Shown here: positions 8,348-18,338 of the stretch, piece after piece
Layout: the number at the start of each line of letters is the position of its first letter
How positions within the stretch are numbered: the stretch's first letter is position 1
NCBI GenBank assembly: GCA_002317135.1
Contig: DCIX01000035.1
Location: 16,861-80,860 of the forward strand
Origin: Bacteroidales bacterium UBA1715
GTDB lineage: Bacteria > Bacteroidota > Bacteroidia > Bacteroidales > UBA1715
Direction of reading: 5' to 3'
Length of the DNA: 64,000 bases
The notes under the pieces: generated by a model
What the model saw: only the letters and a program-made list of their open reading frames with translations
Database searches by the model: none
Told to the model about the DNA's origin: nothing
Position numbers and translations under genes: made by a program

Positions 8348-10723
8348 ATGAATCAAATAAGCCGTAACTTATATATTTTGTTCTTTTCGTTGTTGCTTTC
8401 TTTTTCTGTTTTTGGACAGGGAAAGAAACAATATTATGAGGCCTATATTGCTTTAGGTGATACTTGTTATGCCCATGCAAACTATTATGGTGCTCATCAA
8501 GCATACGAGAAAGCATTGCAATATGTCGATAATCCAAATATTGCCTTTCGTTGTGCTGAAGCTTGTCGTGGATATCAGAATTATCCAGATGCTGAAAAAT
8601 ATTACAAAATCGCTATTTCAAAAGATTCTGTAACATTTCGTCTTGCAAATTATTGGTATGCGGAAATGTTAAAATTACAGGGAAAGTATCCGGAAGCTAA
8701 AGAACAGTATGATATTCATTATAAGATGAATAAAAATCGAAATGATTATTATACAAAACGTGCAAAAGAGGAGTCAACTGTACTATCAAAGAAAATTCAA
8801 AAAGTAGGAGAATCAGTTGGGTTGGAGGTTAAACGTCCTGATGATAGGGATTTGAACTCAATGTATGCGGAATATGCTCCTTGTCAGTACAATGACACAT
8901 TATTCTTTTTCGCAGGTGTTCGTCCACTTGATGCTAAATTAGCTGATACTTCGTATATCTATGCGAACTATTTGACTCGTGTAATGCAGGCAACTCGTCA
9001 AGGTGATTCTGTATGGAAAGATGTGAAGGTTGTAAAAACGTTGATTGATAATAAGGCGCATGTTAATAACCTATCATTCTCACACGATGGTAAGACTGCT
9101 TATTTTAGTAAATGTATCGGTTATAATTGTGCTATTTATAAGGCAGATTTTGATCCTAAATTTGTTGATTTCACAAACATAACAAAATTGCCAGCTCCTA
9201 TAAATATGGCACAAACAAGTAATACAACTCCACAAATTGCCTATACTCCACAAGGAGATTACTTGTTCTTTGCATCAAACCGTAAAGGTTCAAAAGGTGG
9301 ATATGATATTTGGTATGCTCCAGTTGATTCTGCTGGAAATTTTGGGGCTGTACAGAATTGTGGTAAGAACATTAATACATTGGGTGATGAAGTAACTCCA
9401 TTCTTCGATTCTCGTGACTCTTTGCTTTATTTTAGTAGTGAATGGCATACGAGTTTAGGTGGATTTGATATTTTCTCGTCAAAAGGTGATTTGTCACATG
9501 GACGTTGGTCGGAAGCGGTTAATATTGGTGCTCCAATCAACTCTTCATACAACGATTTGTATTATGCGTACTCTCGTGACTCGTTGCGTGCATATTGGTG
9601 TTCAAACCGTGAAGGTTCTGAAAAATTGATTGGTAAAGCATATAGCAACGACATCTATTCTCACTCTTTGATTCGTCGTTCTATTGCTCGTATTACCGAT
9701 TTGATTCCAATTACTTTGTACTTTGATAACGATTATCCAGATCCACGTTCGAAAGATTCTGTAACGGATAAGATTTATGAAAATTTGTACAATGACTTTT
9801 TGGCAAAGAAAGGCGAATATATTAAAGAATATACAAAATACTCTCCAGCAGAGCGTTTGAAATATGATACTCGTACGGTAGAGACATTCTTTGACGATTT
9901 ACAGGAAGAATTTGAAAAACTTGCGTTGTTCGCAGAATTAATGTCTGTTATTTTACAAGACGGACAAGATATTGTTGTGGCTTTCAAGGGTTATGCGAGT
10001 CCGGTAGGTAACTTGTCGTATAACGAAATCGTTGCGAAAAAGCGTATTTCTTGTATTCAAAACTACTTTACTACATACGATCATGGTGTTTTGAATAAAT
10101 ATTTGAAGAATGAACCAAAATCTGGTAAGGGTAGTTTGAAATATATTTACGAACCTATTGGTGTTGTAAAGATGGAAAACACCTTCTATACAAGTTCTGG
10201 TGCACAAGTAAGTGCAATTTCCGACCGTCGCCAAAAATGGATGTCTGTGTATAGTCCAGCAGCTGCATATCAGCGTAAGATAGAAATCATTGCTGTAGAT
10301 ATTGAATACGAAAACGAATTGTTTGAAGAAATTAAACGCGAGATTTCTACACAAAAGAAAATGGTTGACGAAGTTGATGGAACTTCATTATATAAAGATG
10401 GTGAAGAGCCAGAACAGGAAGAACAAGAATTTAGAGAAAAACCACAAAATGGTGGCATTCAATTTATTGATGCTGAAGAGGAAGAAGATGATCCAACTAA
10501 GTTAAAATTGAAACCTGCAACATCAGCTTCTCCTATTATCTTTATGGAGGTAGAGGATGAAGAGGAAGTGCAACCTATTCAAACAGCTCCTGCTAAAAAA
10601 GAAGAAACTGCAAAACCGACAACAAAGTCAACTCAAAATAGTACGCAGAAGACTGCAACAAAAAAACAATCGCAAGAAGACTTAAAGAAATACGAAGGCG
10701 ACGCTATTTTTAAAGCAAAATAG
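8348..10723 (+). CDS. TPR-PD40-OmpA protein, PorE-like T9SS periplasmic anchor
   Basis: A 791-residue protein with a signal peptide ending near VFGQG. TPR-like helices follow (residues 25-140; ALGDTCYAHANYYGAHQAYEKAL), then WD40/PD40 beta-propeller repeats (FASNRKGSKGGYDIWYAP, LYFSSEWHTSLGGFDIFSS). A C-terminal OmpA-like domain (FKGYASPVGNLSYNEIVAKKR) should bind peptidoglycan. This domain order matches PorE (P. gingivalis PG1058-type), which links the PorP/K/N ring to the cell wall. The tail of about 150 residues after the OmpA region is Glu-, Lys- and Thr-rich and probably disordered. Tightly coupled to both neighbours (3 bp and 2 bp gaps). It could instead be a paralogue dedicated to the PorP-like protein next to it. 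Confidence 0.85.
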   Translation: MNQISRNLYILFFSLLLSFSVFGQGKKQYYEAYIALGDTCYAHANYYGAHQAYEKALQYVDNPNIAFRCAEACRGYQNYPDAEKYYKIAISKDSVTFRLANYWYAEMLKLQGKYPEAKEQYDIHYKMNKNRNDYYTKRAKEESTVLSKKIQKVGESVGLEVKRPDDRDLNSMYAEYAPCQYNDTLFFFAGVRPLDAKLADTSYIYANYLTRVMQATRQGDSVWKDVKVVKTLIDNKAHVNNLSFSHDGKTAYFSKCIGYNCAIYKADFDPKFVDFTNITKLPAPINMAQTSNTTPQIAYTPQGDYLFFASNRKGSKGGYDIWYAPVDSAGNFGAVQNCGKNINTLGDEVTPFFDSRDSLLYFSSEWHTSLGGFDIFSSKGDLSHGRWSEAVNIGAPINSSYNDLYYAYSRDSLRAYWCSNREGSEKLIGKAYSNDIYSHSLIRRSIARITDLIPITLYFDNDYPDPRSKDSVTDKIYENLYNDFLAKKGEYIKEYTKYSPAERLKYDTRTVETFFDDLQEEFEKLALFAELMSVILQDGQDIVVAFKGYASPVGNLSYNEIVAKKRISCIQNYFTTYDHGVLNKYLKNEPKSGKGSLKYIYEPIGVVKMENTFYTSSGAQVSAISDRRQKWMSVYSPAAAYQRKIEIIAVDIEYENELFEEIKREISTQKKMVDEVDGTSLYKDGEEPEQEEQEFREKPQNGGIQFIDAEEEEDDPTKLKLKPATSASPIIFMEVEDEEEVQPIQTAPAKKEETAKPTTKSTQNSTQKTATKKQSQEDLKKYEGDAIFKAK

Positions 10724-10725
10724 TC

Positions 10726-13700
10726 ATGAAACGCATTCTATTCATAGTTTTTCTTTTGTTAGGATATTTCTCTTTTGCACAATATTCCAACGATTGGATT
10801 GACTTTTCTCAAAAGTATTATCGTATTCCTGTAACTTCGGAAGGTGTGTATAAGGTTACGTACGCCGACCTTGTAGCAAATGGTATTTCTGTTGGTGACT
10901 TTGATCATAGAAATCTTCAGATTGTACATAATGGAAAAGTATTACCACTGTTTGTGTCGGCTCAGGCCGATGGTATTTTCCGCTCTACAGACTATTTTGA
11001 GTTTTATGCCGAAGGTGGTAATACCGGTTGGTTGGATTCTCGTGTTTATACCAATAGACGTTCTATAAATGAAGCCTATAGTTTATACAACGATACGGCT
11101 TCGTATTTCCTGACATTTGCGAATACATTGTCAAGTCCTCGCTACGATACAACTCGAGCGACAAACTATAGTAGTTATTCTCCAACTTCTTATTGGTTCC
11201 GTACGGTTCGTCAGAATTATCATTCCACATTTAATGCGACGAATAATTCTCCATATATCTTACCATCTGAAGGGTGGACCGATGCGTATTTTGATATGGG
11301 TGGAAATGTACAAAAGACACTTGCGACACCAAATTATGCTTCGGTAGGCTTGCCTGCAAAAATTTCCTATGGGTTAGGTGGATGGTCGGAAACACAACAC
11401 GATGTAATTGTAACATTGAGTTCTGATGCATCAATTCGTATTGATACAACATACTATGAATATAATGCAATACACTATTCTTTTGAAACAAAACAACCGT
11501 TGGCAAATACGACAACGGTAACAGTTCAAAGTATTGGTGGTGACAAGACTGCCGACAAAAATGCACTTTCGTATGTTGAAATTACCTATCCGTCAAAGAC
11601 AAGTTGCAGCAATCTTTCGATGTATTCATTCTTAATGCCTGTGGTAGAAAGCGATGCTGAATATATTTTGTTGGATATTACAAATTGTAATGCAGGAACG
11701 CAGGCTCCAATAGTATATTGTCCTGATTTGGGCTTGCGACTTTTGACAACAAAGGTTGATGATGTGTATAAAGTGCTGATTCCCAATATTGGAAAGTCTT
11801 TCAAGTGTATAGTGTTGTCGCAAAAAGCATATTCAAGAATTTCGGAAATACAGTCAATACAAACAAAGTCTACCACAGAGAGTAAGTTTGTTGATTATTC
11901 GCTTGAAGAGAACCAAGGAGATTATATCATTATTGCGGAAAAGTCATTATGGAGTCAAGCTCGTTTGTATAAACAATATAGAGAGCAAACAGGGAAAAAG
12001 GTTGTTTTGGTTGATATAGATGAATTGTACAATGAATTTGCCTATGGTGTATGGAAACATCCGTATGCAATTATTGGTTTCTTGAACTATGCGAGCACTC
12101 ATTGGAAAACAAGACCAGAAAACGTGTTCCTTATAGGAAAAGGTTTTCATGTAAGTAATTTTAGAAATAGTGAATCTTTATATGCCCGAACGTTGATTCC
12201 ACCAATGGGAAATCCAGGTGGAGATTTACTATATACTGTCGATGCAAGAGCAAATTCAATTTACACTTCTATTGGTATTGGTCGTTTGGCCGCGGAAACG
12301 GAGGAGGAAGTTTCCATCTATCGAAAGAAAGTGATAGATTATGAATCACAAGTTCCTAGTCCATGGATGAAAAATGTTCTTCATTTTGGTGGTGGTTCAA
12401 CTTTGTATGAACAATCATTGTTTCGCTACTATTTGTCTCAGTATGAATCAATTTTAAAAAAGGAATATTTTGGAGCCGATGTACATTCTTTCTTCAAAGA
12501 AAGTTCGGATGTATATGAAACAACAGAGCCAGAAGCAATACGAAAATATATGAACGAAGGTACTACATTGATGACATTCTTCGGGCATGCGTCGGGTAGT
12601 GGTTTTGATCAAAGTGTTGACCATCCTTCTCAATTTGACAATCAAGGGAAGTATCCACTTGTGTTGGCAAATTCGTGTTATTCAGGAGATATTTTTGCCG
12701 ACAACGATTACAATGTAAGTAAGATTTGGGTGTTTGCTGAGAATCGTGGTGCTATTGGTTTCTTGGCGAATGTAGGTGCAGGTGTTCCGTCATATTTGAA
12801 TATTTTTTCTTCTGCATTAATGCGAAACATTGCTTACTCTAATTATGGCAAATCAATCGGAACCTGTATAGCAAAAACATTAAGTGATATCTCAAATCGT
12901 TCTCTTATATATGAAGACTTGTATGACGGAATTATGGGGTTTACGTTAAATGGTGACCCTGCGATTTCACTTCATTCTTTTAAATTGCCTGATTTAGAGG
13001 TGAATGAGTCTTCAATTATTGTATCTCCAACAGTGGTTACTACTGATTTAGAACGCTTTACCATTTCTGTTGCCGTTACGAATAACGGTCGAGCATACGG
13101 CTCTGATTTTGGAATGAAGTTAGTTTTGACTTCTTCTTCAGGTGAAGAATACACGATAGATACAACAGTAACAGGTGCGTATTGTCATGATATATTTGAT
13201 TTTGTGATAGATATGAATATGGTTTCATCTGGAGAATATACAATTCAGGTGGAAGTTGATTATGACAATACGATAGAAGAACTTTCGGAATCGAATAATA
13301 CAGCATCACATTCTTTCTTTATTAGTACGCGTGATGTTTCACCTATATATCCACCTAAGTTTGCGATTATTCCAACCGATACAGTGACATTGCAAATGTC
13401 GTCGGTTGATGCGTTTAATCCACCATCGGCAGTATTGGTTGAAATTGATACTACTGCAGAATTTAGTTCTTCATTAAAACAAAGTGCAACAATTGCTTTG
13501 GAAGGGAAAGCATTGATTTCGTGGAAACCAGAAATGAAGTTTATAGATGGTACAACTTATTTTTGGCGTGTTACTACGATTGATTCGGTTAAATGGAATA
13601 CGTCATCGTTTACGTACGAAAATGGTCAAACAGGATGGGGACAAATTCATAGAAAACAATTTAGTGACAATGCGTTAACACGCTTATCATATAATGACAC

Positions 13701-15621
13701 AACAAAGAAATATTCATTCTTGTCTACTCCGCACGAGGTGTTATTGCAAACTCGTGGAAATTGTAGCACGGAAAAAGAATATTTTGAGTGTTTGTTTGTA
13801 GAGGATGCAACCTTGCGCGAAAATAGTGGTTTCCCGTTATCAAGCCCTGCGTTACATGTGATTGTGATGGATTCAACATCGTTGGATATTTGGATGTCGA
13901 ATAAGGCAAGTTATGGACAACGAAATTACCCGTCAGCCAATGGGCGTGTTCGATACCATTTGGCATTTACTTCAAATAGTGCTGCTTCGCAAAAGGCATT
14001 GGCGAAATTCTTGTTGGATACAGTCCCTTCAGGAGTATATATTATGTGTTATAGCTTTAAGCAACCGTATTGCCAATCATGGGATGTTTCGTTGAAAAAT
14101 GCTATGGATTCGTTGGGATTCAGTGCGTATAAAACGACTCCAGATGATTATCCATATATTTTCTACACTCAAAAAGGTCATCCAGAAGTTTCGGAGGAAG
14201 TTGTTGGAACATCGCCAACAGATTTGATTCGTTTTACAAAAAAATTATCTGCAAATCACGATGATGGTTATGTAGTAAGTCCGTTTATAGGTCCTGCGAA
14301 ATCGTATCGTTCGGTGCAATGGAATGCGACTAAAACCGATAAGGATTATTCGTATTTGTCGGTTTTCGGTGTAATGTACAATGATGAATCCTATGTTATT
14401 CGAAATATGTTCGATGACGTTTGGAACGGTTTGGATACTATAATCAAACCTGAATATTTCCCACGTATGCAGTTGTCTTGTTATATGCAGGATACCAGTC
14501 GTACACCGATTGATTTGAATTCTTGGAAAGTTTATTTTGATCCACAAATTGAACTTGCAGTTACTCCTGAATTTGCCTATTCCTTCCGTTCTCCAGAAGT
14601 TGAGCAAGGTGATTCTATTCATGTGATTGTATCTGCCCAAAATGTAACAGCCGCGAAAGGTGATAGCATATTGGTTATGTATGAAATTAGAAATGAGCAA
14701 AATGAACTTTCATATTTACTCTACAAACGCATCGGAACAGTTGGTGCGTATGAGCATATTGTAGATTCAGTTTCGATTGCAACATCTGCTTTTAAAGGCA
14801 ATTATACGATGAAGATAGAGTTTAATCCGATTAATCCAGAAACAGGAGAATACGATATGCCGGAGCAAACTCATTTTAACAACGTGTACCATACAACATT
14901 TACGGTCTTAATAGATGAAAAGGCGCCAGTTATGGATGTACAGATAGATGGTCGCCATATTTTAAATGGCGATAATGTTTCTGCAGCTCCAACGATTCTT
15001 GTTACATTGTTTGACGAAAACGAATATTTTTCGGTGAGCGATACCAGTTTGTATACGGTATATGTTGAGAATGTTGCCACTGGAGAACGAATGTCCTATA
15101 ACTTCTCGGACAGCACATTAGTCTTAATTCCGAGTGGTGACGATAGAAATGTTTGTCAGGTAATTTGTAGACCGTTATTTACGAGCAATGGTGTATATGA
15201 ATTGCATGTGCAGGCTCGCGATGTAACGGGAAATGTGGCTGCTTCTCAAGAGTATGTTGTTCAATTTGAAATCGTACAGGAACGAAAAGTTTCTATATTG
15301 TATAACTATCCAAATCCATGTAAAGAATTTACGACATTCCGTTTTGTATTGACAGGCGATGATGTTCCTGAACATGCCCAAATCTTGATTTGTGATAGCG
15401 AAGGCCGACGAGTTAAATCATTGCCATTGCAAAACATTCATATCGGAACAAATACTATTGATATGTATTGGGATGGTCGTGATGAAAGAGGTGTTGCTTT
15501 GCCGAACGGAGTGTATTTGTATTATCTTGATTTTGACAATAAAGCAGATTGGGAGACAATGTCGTTGCCGGAAAATATGCGTTTAAGAAAGAAATACGGC
15601 AAGTTATTGTTGGAGAGATAG
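10726..15621 (+). CDS. porU: Type IX secretion sortase PorU, long form
   Basis: PorU is the cell-surface C25 (gingipain-like) protease that removes cargo C-terminal domains and attaches the cargo to anionic LPS. A signal peptide ends near SFAQ. The peptidase region contains FFGHASG (His621) and LANSCYSGD (Cys651), the spacing expected for the His-Cys dyad. Downstream are a CARDB-like module (about residues 745-870; NNGRAYGSDFGMKL, IEELSESNNT), several beta-rich regions, and an FlgD/CTD-like end (YNYPNPCKEFTTFRF, LPNGVYLYYLDF). At 1631 residues it is much longer than the roughly 1150-residue P. gingivalis enzyme and fits the long-form PorU group. Last gene of the operon. Its stop is 6 bp from the stop of the converging AlgJ-like gene, with no visible terminator between. 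Confidence 0.92.
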   Translation: MKRILFIVFLLLGYFSFAQYSNDWIDFSQKYYRIPVTSEGVYKVTYADLVANGISVGDFDHRNLQIVHNGKVLPLFVSAQADGIFRSTDYFEFYAEGGNTGWLDSRVYTNRRSINEAYSLYNDTASYFLTFANTLSSPRYDTTRATNYSSYSPTSYWFRTVRQNYHSTFNATNNSPYILPSEGWTDAYFDMGGNVQKTLATPNYASVGLPAKISYGLGGWSETQHDVIVTLSSDASIRIDTTYYEYNAIHYSFETKQPLANTTTVTVQSIGGDKTADKNALSYVEITYPSKTSCSNLSMYSFLMPVVESDAEYILLDITNCNAGTQAPIVYCPDLGLRLLTTKVDDVYKVLIPNIGKSFKCIVLSQKAYSRISEIQSIQTKSTTESKFVDYSLEENQGDYIIIAEKSLWSQARLYKQYREQTGKKVVLVDIDELYNEFAYGVWKHPYAIIGFLNYASTHWKTRPENVFLIGKGFHVSNFRNSESLYARTLIPPMGNPGGDLLYTVDARANSIYTSIGIGRLAAETEEEVSIYRKKVIDYESQVPSPWMKNVLHFGGGSTLYEQSLFRYYLSQYESILKKEYFGADVHSFFKESSDVYETTEPEAIRKYMNEGTTLMTFFGHASGSGFDQSVDHPSQFDNQGKYPLVLANSCYSGDIFADNDYNVSKIWVFAENRGAIGFLANVGAGVPSYLNIFSSALMRNIAYSNYGKSIGTCIAKTLSDISNRSLIYEDLYDGIMGFTLNGDPAISLHSFKLPDLEVNESSIIVSPTVVTTDLERFTISVAVTNNGRAYGSDFGMKLVLTSSSGEEYTIDTTVTGAYCHDIFDFVIDMNMVSSGEYTIQVEVDYDNTIEELSESNNTASHSFFISTRDVSPIYPPKFAIIPTDTVTLQMSSVDAFNPPSAVLVEIDTTAEFSSSLKQSATIALEGKALISWKPEMKFIDGTTYFWRVTTIDSVKWNTSSFTYENGQTGWGQIHRKQFSDNALTRLSYNDTTKKYSFLSTPHEVLLQTRGNCSTEKEYFECLFVEDATLRENSGFPLSSPALHVIVMDSTSLDIWMSNKASYGQRNYPSANGRVRYHLAFTSNSAASQKALAKFLLDTVPSGVYIMCYSFKQPYCQSWDVSLKNAMDSLGFSAYKTTPDDYPYIFYTQKGHPEVSEEVVGTSPTDLIRFTKKLSANHDDGYVVSPFIGPAKSYRSVQWNATKTDKDYSYLSVFGVMYNDESYVIRNMFDDVWNGLDTIIKPEYFPRMQLSCYMQDTSRTPIDLNSWKVYFDPQIELAVTPEFAYSFRSPEVEQGDSIHVIVSAQNVTAAKGDSILVMYEIRNEQNELSYLLYKRIGTVGAYEHIVDSVSIATSAFKGNYTMKIEFNPINPETGEYDMPEQTHFNNVYHTTFTVLIDEKAPVMDVQIDGRHILNGDNVSAAPTILVTLFDENEYFSVSDTSLYTVYVENVATGERMSYNFSDSTLVLIPSGDDRNVCQVICRPLFTSNGVYELHVQARDVTGNVAASQEYVVQFEIVQERKVSILYNYPNPCKEFTTFRFVLTGDDVPEHAQILICDSEGRRVKSLPLQNIHIGTNTIDMYWDGRDERGVALPNGVYLYYLDFDNKADWETMSLPENMRLRKKYGKLLLER

Positions 15622-15627
15622 TTGACT

Positions 15628-16803
15628 TTATTCTAGCAATCCAAGTTCATTATTAACAAGATTTTTAATTTGAGGTTCAAAGATTTCAAGTAGGACTATA
15701 TCTGGTTTTTCTTGTGAAATTAAATCATAATTTGCAGCATAGTGCCATTTATCCCATATACAAATTGTTTCACTAAAGTGTGGACATATAAATTCTTGTA
15801 AATAACTCCAATAGGAATCACGTATTACAAATAGTTTCGGGGCGTTTGTTTTGTTTGTAACAAATTCACATTCGTATGTATATGGAAATTCAGCAGGTTT
15901 GGTATAATTTCTCGAAATACCTCTCCTGATTTTATTACTGGTGTCAGTATAGGTAATGTTATAGAGCGTATCAGGTTCAAAGTATTTGCTTGTTCCACCA
16001 TTAAATAAAGGATCAAGAAAACTTTTTCCTGTTAGTAATGGGTCTACCAAGTCACCTTTGGTTTGAAGTTCGTATTTGAAAATGAAATCATGTAAGCCAA
16101 GAATAGACAGATTTTTAAAATCGTTATGTATGAGTGAAAGGATTTCTTTGGCTCCAATGTAACCTCCTTTGGAATTCCAATGAGTGTCATATTTTCTATA
16201 TAGTTGTCCCCATTTTTTGTTGGCTATCAATTCTTCCTTAGGGTATATGAAATTAACATCAGGGGCAATTTCTTGCATAGCTTTGCATACCAAATCTATT
16301 TGTGTAGTATCGGCGCGAACGATATGTTCAGGTAGATATTCTGGATAAATTTGATAATTGGTAGGGACTACGACTACATAGAGTTTGATGCCCATTGCTT
16401 GCAAACTGTCTTTTCTTTCTTTTAAAATATTTGCAAATTGCTGTGCAATGGTGTCATTTTGGGGTTTTGAAGTATAGGAGTTCTTGTAGTATCCTGCGTA
16501 CATAAAATTATTTTTCCCAATAATTGTTGAGGTCGTTGGACTTATGCCAAGAGCTAATTTTATGTTATGTGAGACCGCGAGAAATAAGCCACGAAGAGGG
16601 AAATGGTCATTAAAAAATTGATCGAATTTAGTTGGAAACTCATTTATCGTTTTTAGTTCAAATGAAGGCATTGGTGTCAGTGCACGATTCTCTTTGTTCA
16701 TTTCTGGTTCAGGAATGAAATGTGTAATTACCTGAATTGTTGGAAGTGCAAGGATTAAGGCAAATAGAAGAATTACAAAGAGTTTGAATATATTTTTGCC
16801 CAT
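15628..16803 (-). CDS. AlgJ/AlgX-like SGNH acetyltransferase-hydrolase domain protein
   Basis: A 391-residue protein with one N-terminal membrane anchor (residues 7-27) and a periplasmic SGNH-type domain. Visible motifs are PTNYQIYPEYLP, YDTHWNSKGGY (Asp206 and His208) and IRDSYWS (Ser330), which together resemble the catalytic Asp-His and Ser of AlgJ/AlgX. These enzymes O-acetylate exopolysaccharide using acetyl groups delivered by an MBOAT partner. That partner is the preceding gene, whose stop is 3 bp upstream. Substrate unknown: an envelope glycan, capsule or anionic LPS are candidates. No alginate genes are present, so an alginate role is not implied. Confidence 0.85.
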   Translation of the reverse strand: MGKNIFKLFVILLFALILALPTIQVITHFIPEPEMNKENRALTPMPSFELKTINEFPTKFDQFFNDHFPLRGLFLAVSHNIKLALGISPTTSTIIGKNNFMYAGYYKNSYTSKPQNDTIAQQFANILKERKDSLQAMGIKLYVVVVPTNYQIYPEYLPEHIVRADTTQIDLVCKAMQEIAPDVNFIYPKEELIANKKWGQLYRKYDTHWNSKGGYIGAKEILSLIHNDFKNLSILGLHDFIFKYELQTKGDLVDPLLTGKSFLDPLFNGGTSKYFEPDTLYNITYTDTSNKIRRGISRNYTKPAEFPYTYECEFVTNKTNAPKLFVIRDSYWSYLQEFICPHFSETICIWDKWHYAANYDLISQEKPDIVLLEIFEPQIKNLVNNELGLLE

Positions 16804-16806
16804 AGC

Positions 16807-18237
16807 TTAGAATCTAAAATAAATAAATGGGTTGTATCCACCATTGATTAGATGGTTGGTTGTTAGAATCATAATTACTATCATAAAAATGATGATAGCA
16901 GCGTTTCTTGTAATTTGTAAGCATAGATTGCTTTGTGATTTTAACTTAAACCAATCGTTTACTTTTGCAATGAATGGTGTAGCACAAACAATGGCAATAA
17001 TGCCTATGAGATAGTTATATGCTGTGGCAAATTCATAGAGAAAAGAGTTTGTTGTGTTTGTGTGTGGAATGAACATGCTGCAAATATATTGTAATGCAAG
17101 TTCCAGATTCTCTGCTCTAAAGAATACCCAAGCGATAATCACAATTAACAATGTGTATAGATGTTGCAAAAAAGGAAATAGTTTTTCTAGTTTTTCACCA
17201 AATCCACTTCGTTCTATTACTAGAAAAGTGCCATGAAGTAGTCCCCATACAATAAAGTTCCAACTTGCACCGTGCCAAAATCCAGTGCAAAAAAATACAA
17301 CATATAGGTTAAAGTATAGTCTTCTTTTTGAGCATCTGTTTCCGCCAAGTGGTATGTATAAATAATCTTTAAACCACGAAGAAAGAGTAATGTGCCATCG
17401 TCTCCAAAATTCTTTTATAGATTTGGAAATGTATGGAAAATTGAAATTTTCGGGAAATGTAAATCCAAACATTTTTCCTAAGCCTATGGCCATATCAGAA
17501 TAACCTGCAAAATCATAATAAATTTGTAGTGTATAGCATAAAATTCCTATCCATGCGGCTAAAGGAGAAAGCGTTTCTGGGGAACGAGCGAAAATAGCAT
17601 CTGCGATTATAGCTAATTGATTGGCTATAAATACTTTTCGTGCAAGTCCTAATAAAAATCTTTTAATTCCTTTATAGATATTGTCAAAGGAGAATTTTCT
17701 TTCTGTAAATTGAGATTGTATCTCATTGTATCGAATGATGGGACCGGCAATAAGTTGTGGGAAAAGAGAAATGTATGCGCCTAAGGTTATGAGATTGCGT
17801 TGCGCTGGCACTGTTTTACGATAGACATCGATGACATAGGATACTCCTTGGAATGTGTAGAATGAAATGCCGATAGGTAATGCTATTTTCTCGATTGTAA
17901 TTGGATTACAATTGAAAATTGAAACAAAAGCATTCCAATTGTCGATAAAGAAGTTAGTGTATTTATACAATATCAATATCGAAAGGTTTAATATTATGCT
18001 TGCGGCAAGAATAGATTTTTTTTGATTTTCCCATTTTTCGATGGCAATACCTAGAAACCAGTTAAGTAGTATAGAGCAAAGAAATACTATTGCGAATTTT
18101 GGTCCTCCCCAAGAATAAAAAAGTACACTTGCTAGAAATAGAAATGCATTTTGATAGTTCGTTTTTCTACATATGGAAAGTCCAATAAGAACAAAAGGAA
18201 GAAAAATGTATAGGAATACTAATGAACTAAATACCAT
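16807..18237 (-). CDS. MBOAT-family membrane O-acyltransferase (AlgI/DltB-like)
   Basis: A 476-residue polytopic membrane protein with about ten hydrophobic segments. The MBOAT signature is clear: FWRRWHITLSSWFKDYLYIP and GFWHGASWNFIVWG, with the catalytic His near residue 320. AlgI-type proteins carry acetyl groups across the inner membrane to a periplasmic SGNH partner, here the gene that follows. The 100 bp upstream contains a 9-bp inverted repeat (ttttagcaa 18259-18267, ttgctaaaa 18302-18310) and a TATCTTTA motif on this strand, so this gene pair could have its own control separate from the lipoprotein gene upstream. Confidence 0.93.
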   Translation of the reverse strand: MVFSSLVFLYIFLPFVLIGLSICRKTNYQNAFLFLASVLFYSWGGPKFAIVFLCSILLNWFLGIAIEKWENQKKSILAASIILNLSILILYKYTNFFIDNWNAFVSIFNCNPITIEKIALPIGISFYTFQGVSYVIDVYRKTVPAQRNLITLGAYISLFPQLIAGPIIRYNEIQSQFTERKFSFDNIYKGIKRFLLGLARKVFIANQLAIIADAIFARSPETLSPLAAWIGILCYTLQIYYDFAGYSDMAIGLGKMFGFTFPENFNFPYISKSIKEFWRRWHITLSSWFKDYLYIPLGGNRCSKRRLYFNLYVVFFCTGFWHGASWNFIVWGLLHGTFLVIERSGFGEKLEKLFPFLQHLYTLLIVIIAWVFFRAENLELALQYICSMFIPHTNTTNSFLYEFATAYNYLIGIIAIVCATPFIAKVNDWFKLKSQSNLCLQITRNAAIIIFMIVIMILTTNHLINGGYNPFIYFRF

Positions 18238-18338
18238 TTGTAATTAATTTATTTTCAGTTTTAGCAAGCTGTCCATATGTATAGAAGTCTTCGGAGCCCT
18301 TTTGCTAAAAATGTGGGTAAAGATACTATTTTTAAGAC

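Noticed and set aside
16807..18237. Alginate biosynthesis
   Set aside because: Only the acetylation pair resembles alg genes; no polymerase, epimerase or export genes are present.
18259..18310. Riboswitch or attenuator before the MBOAT gene
   Set aside because: Only a 9-bp inverted repeat with a long loop; no T-run or known aptamer pattern.
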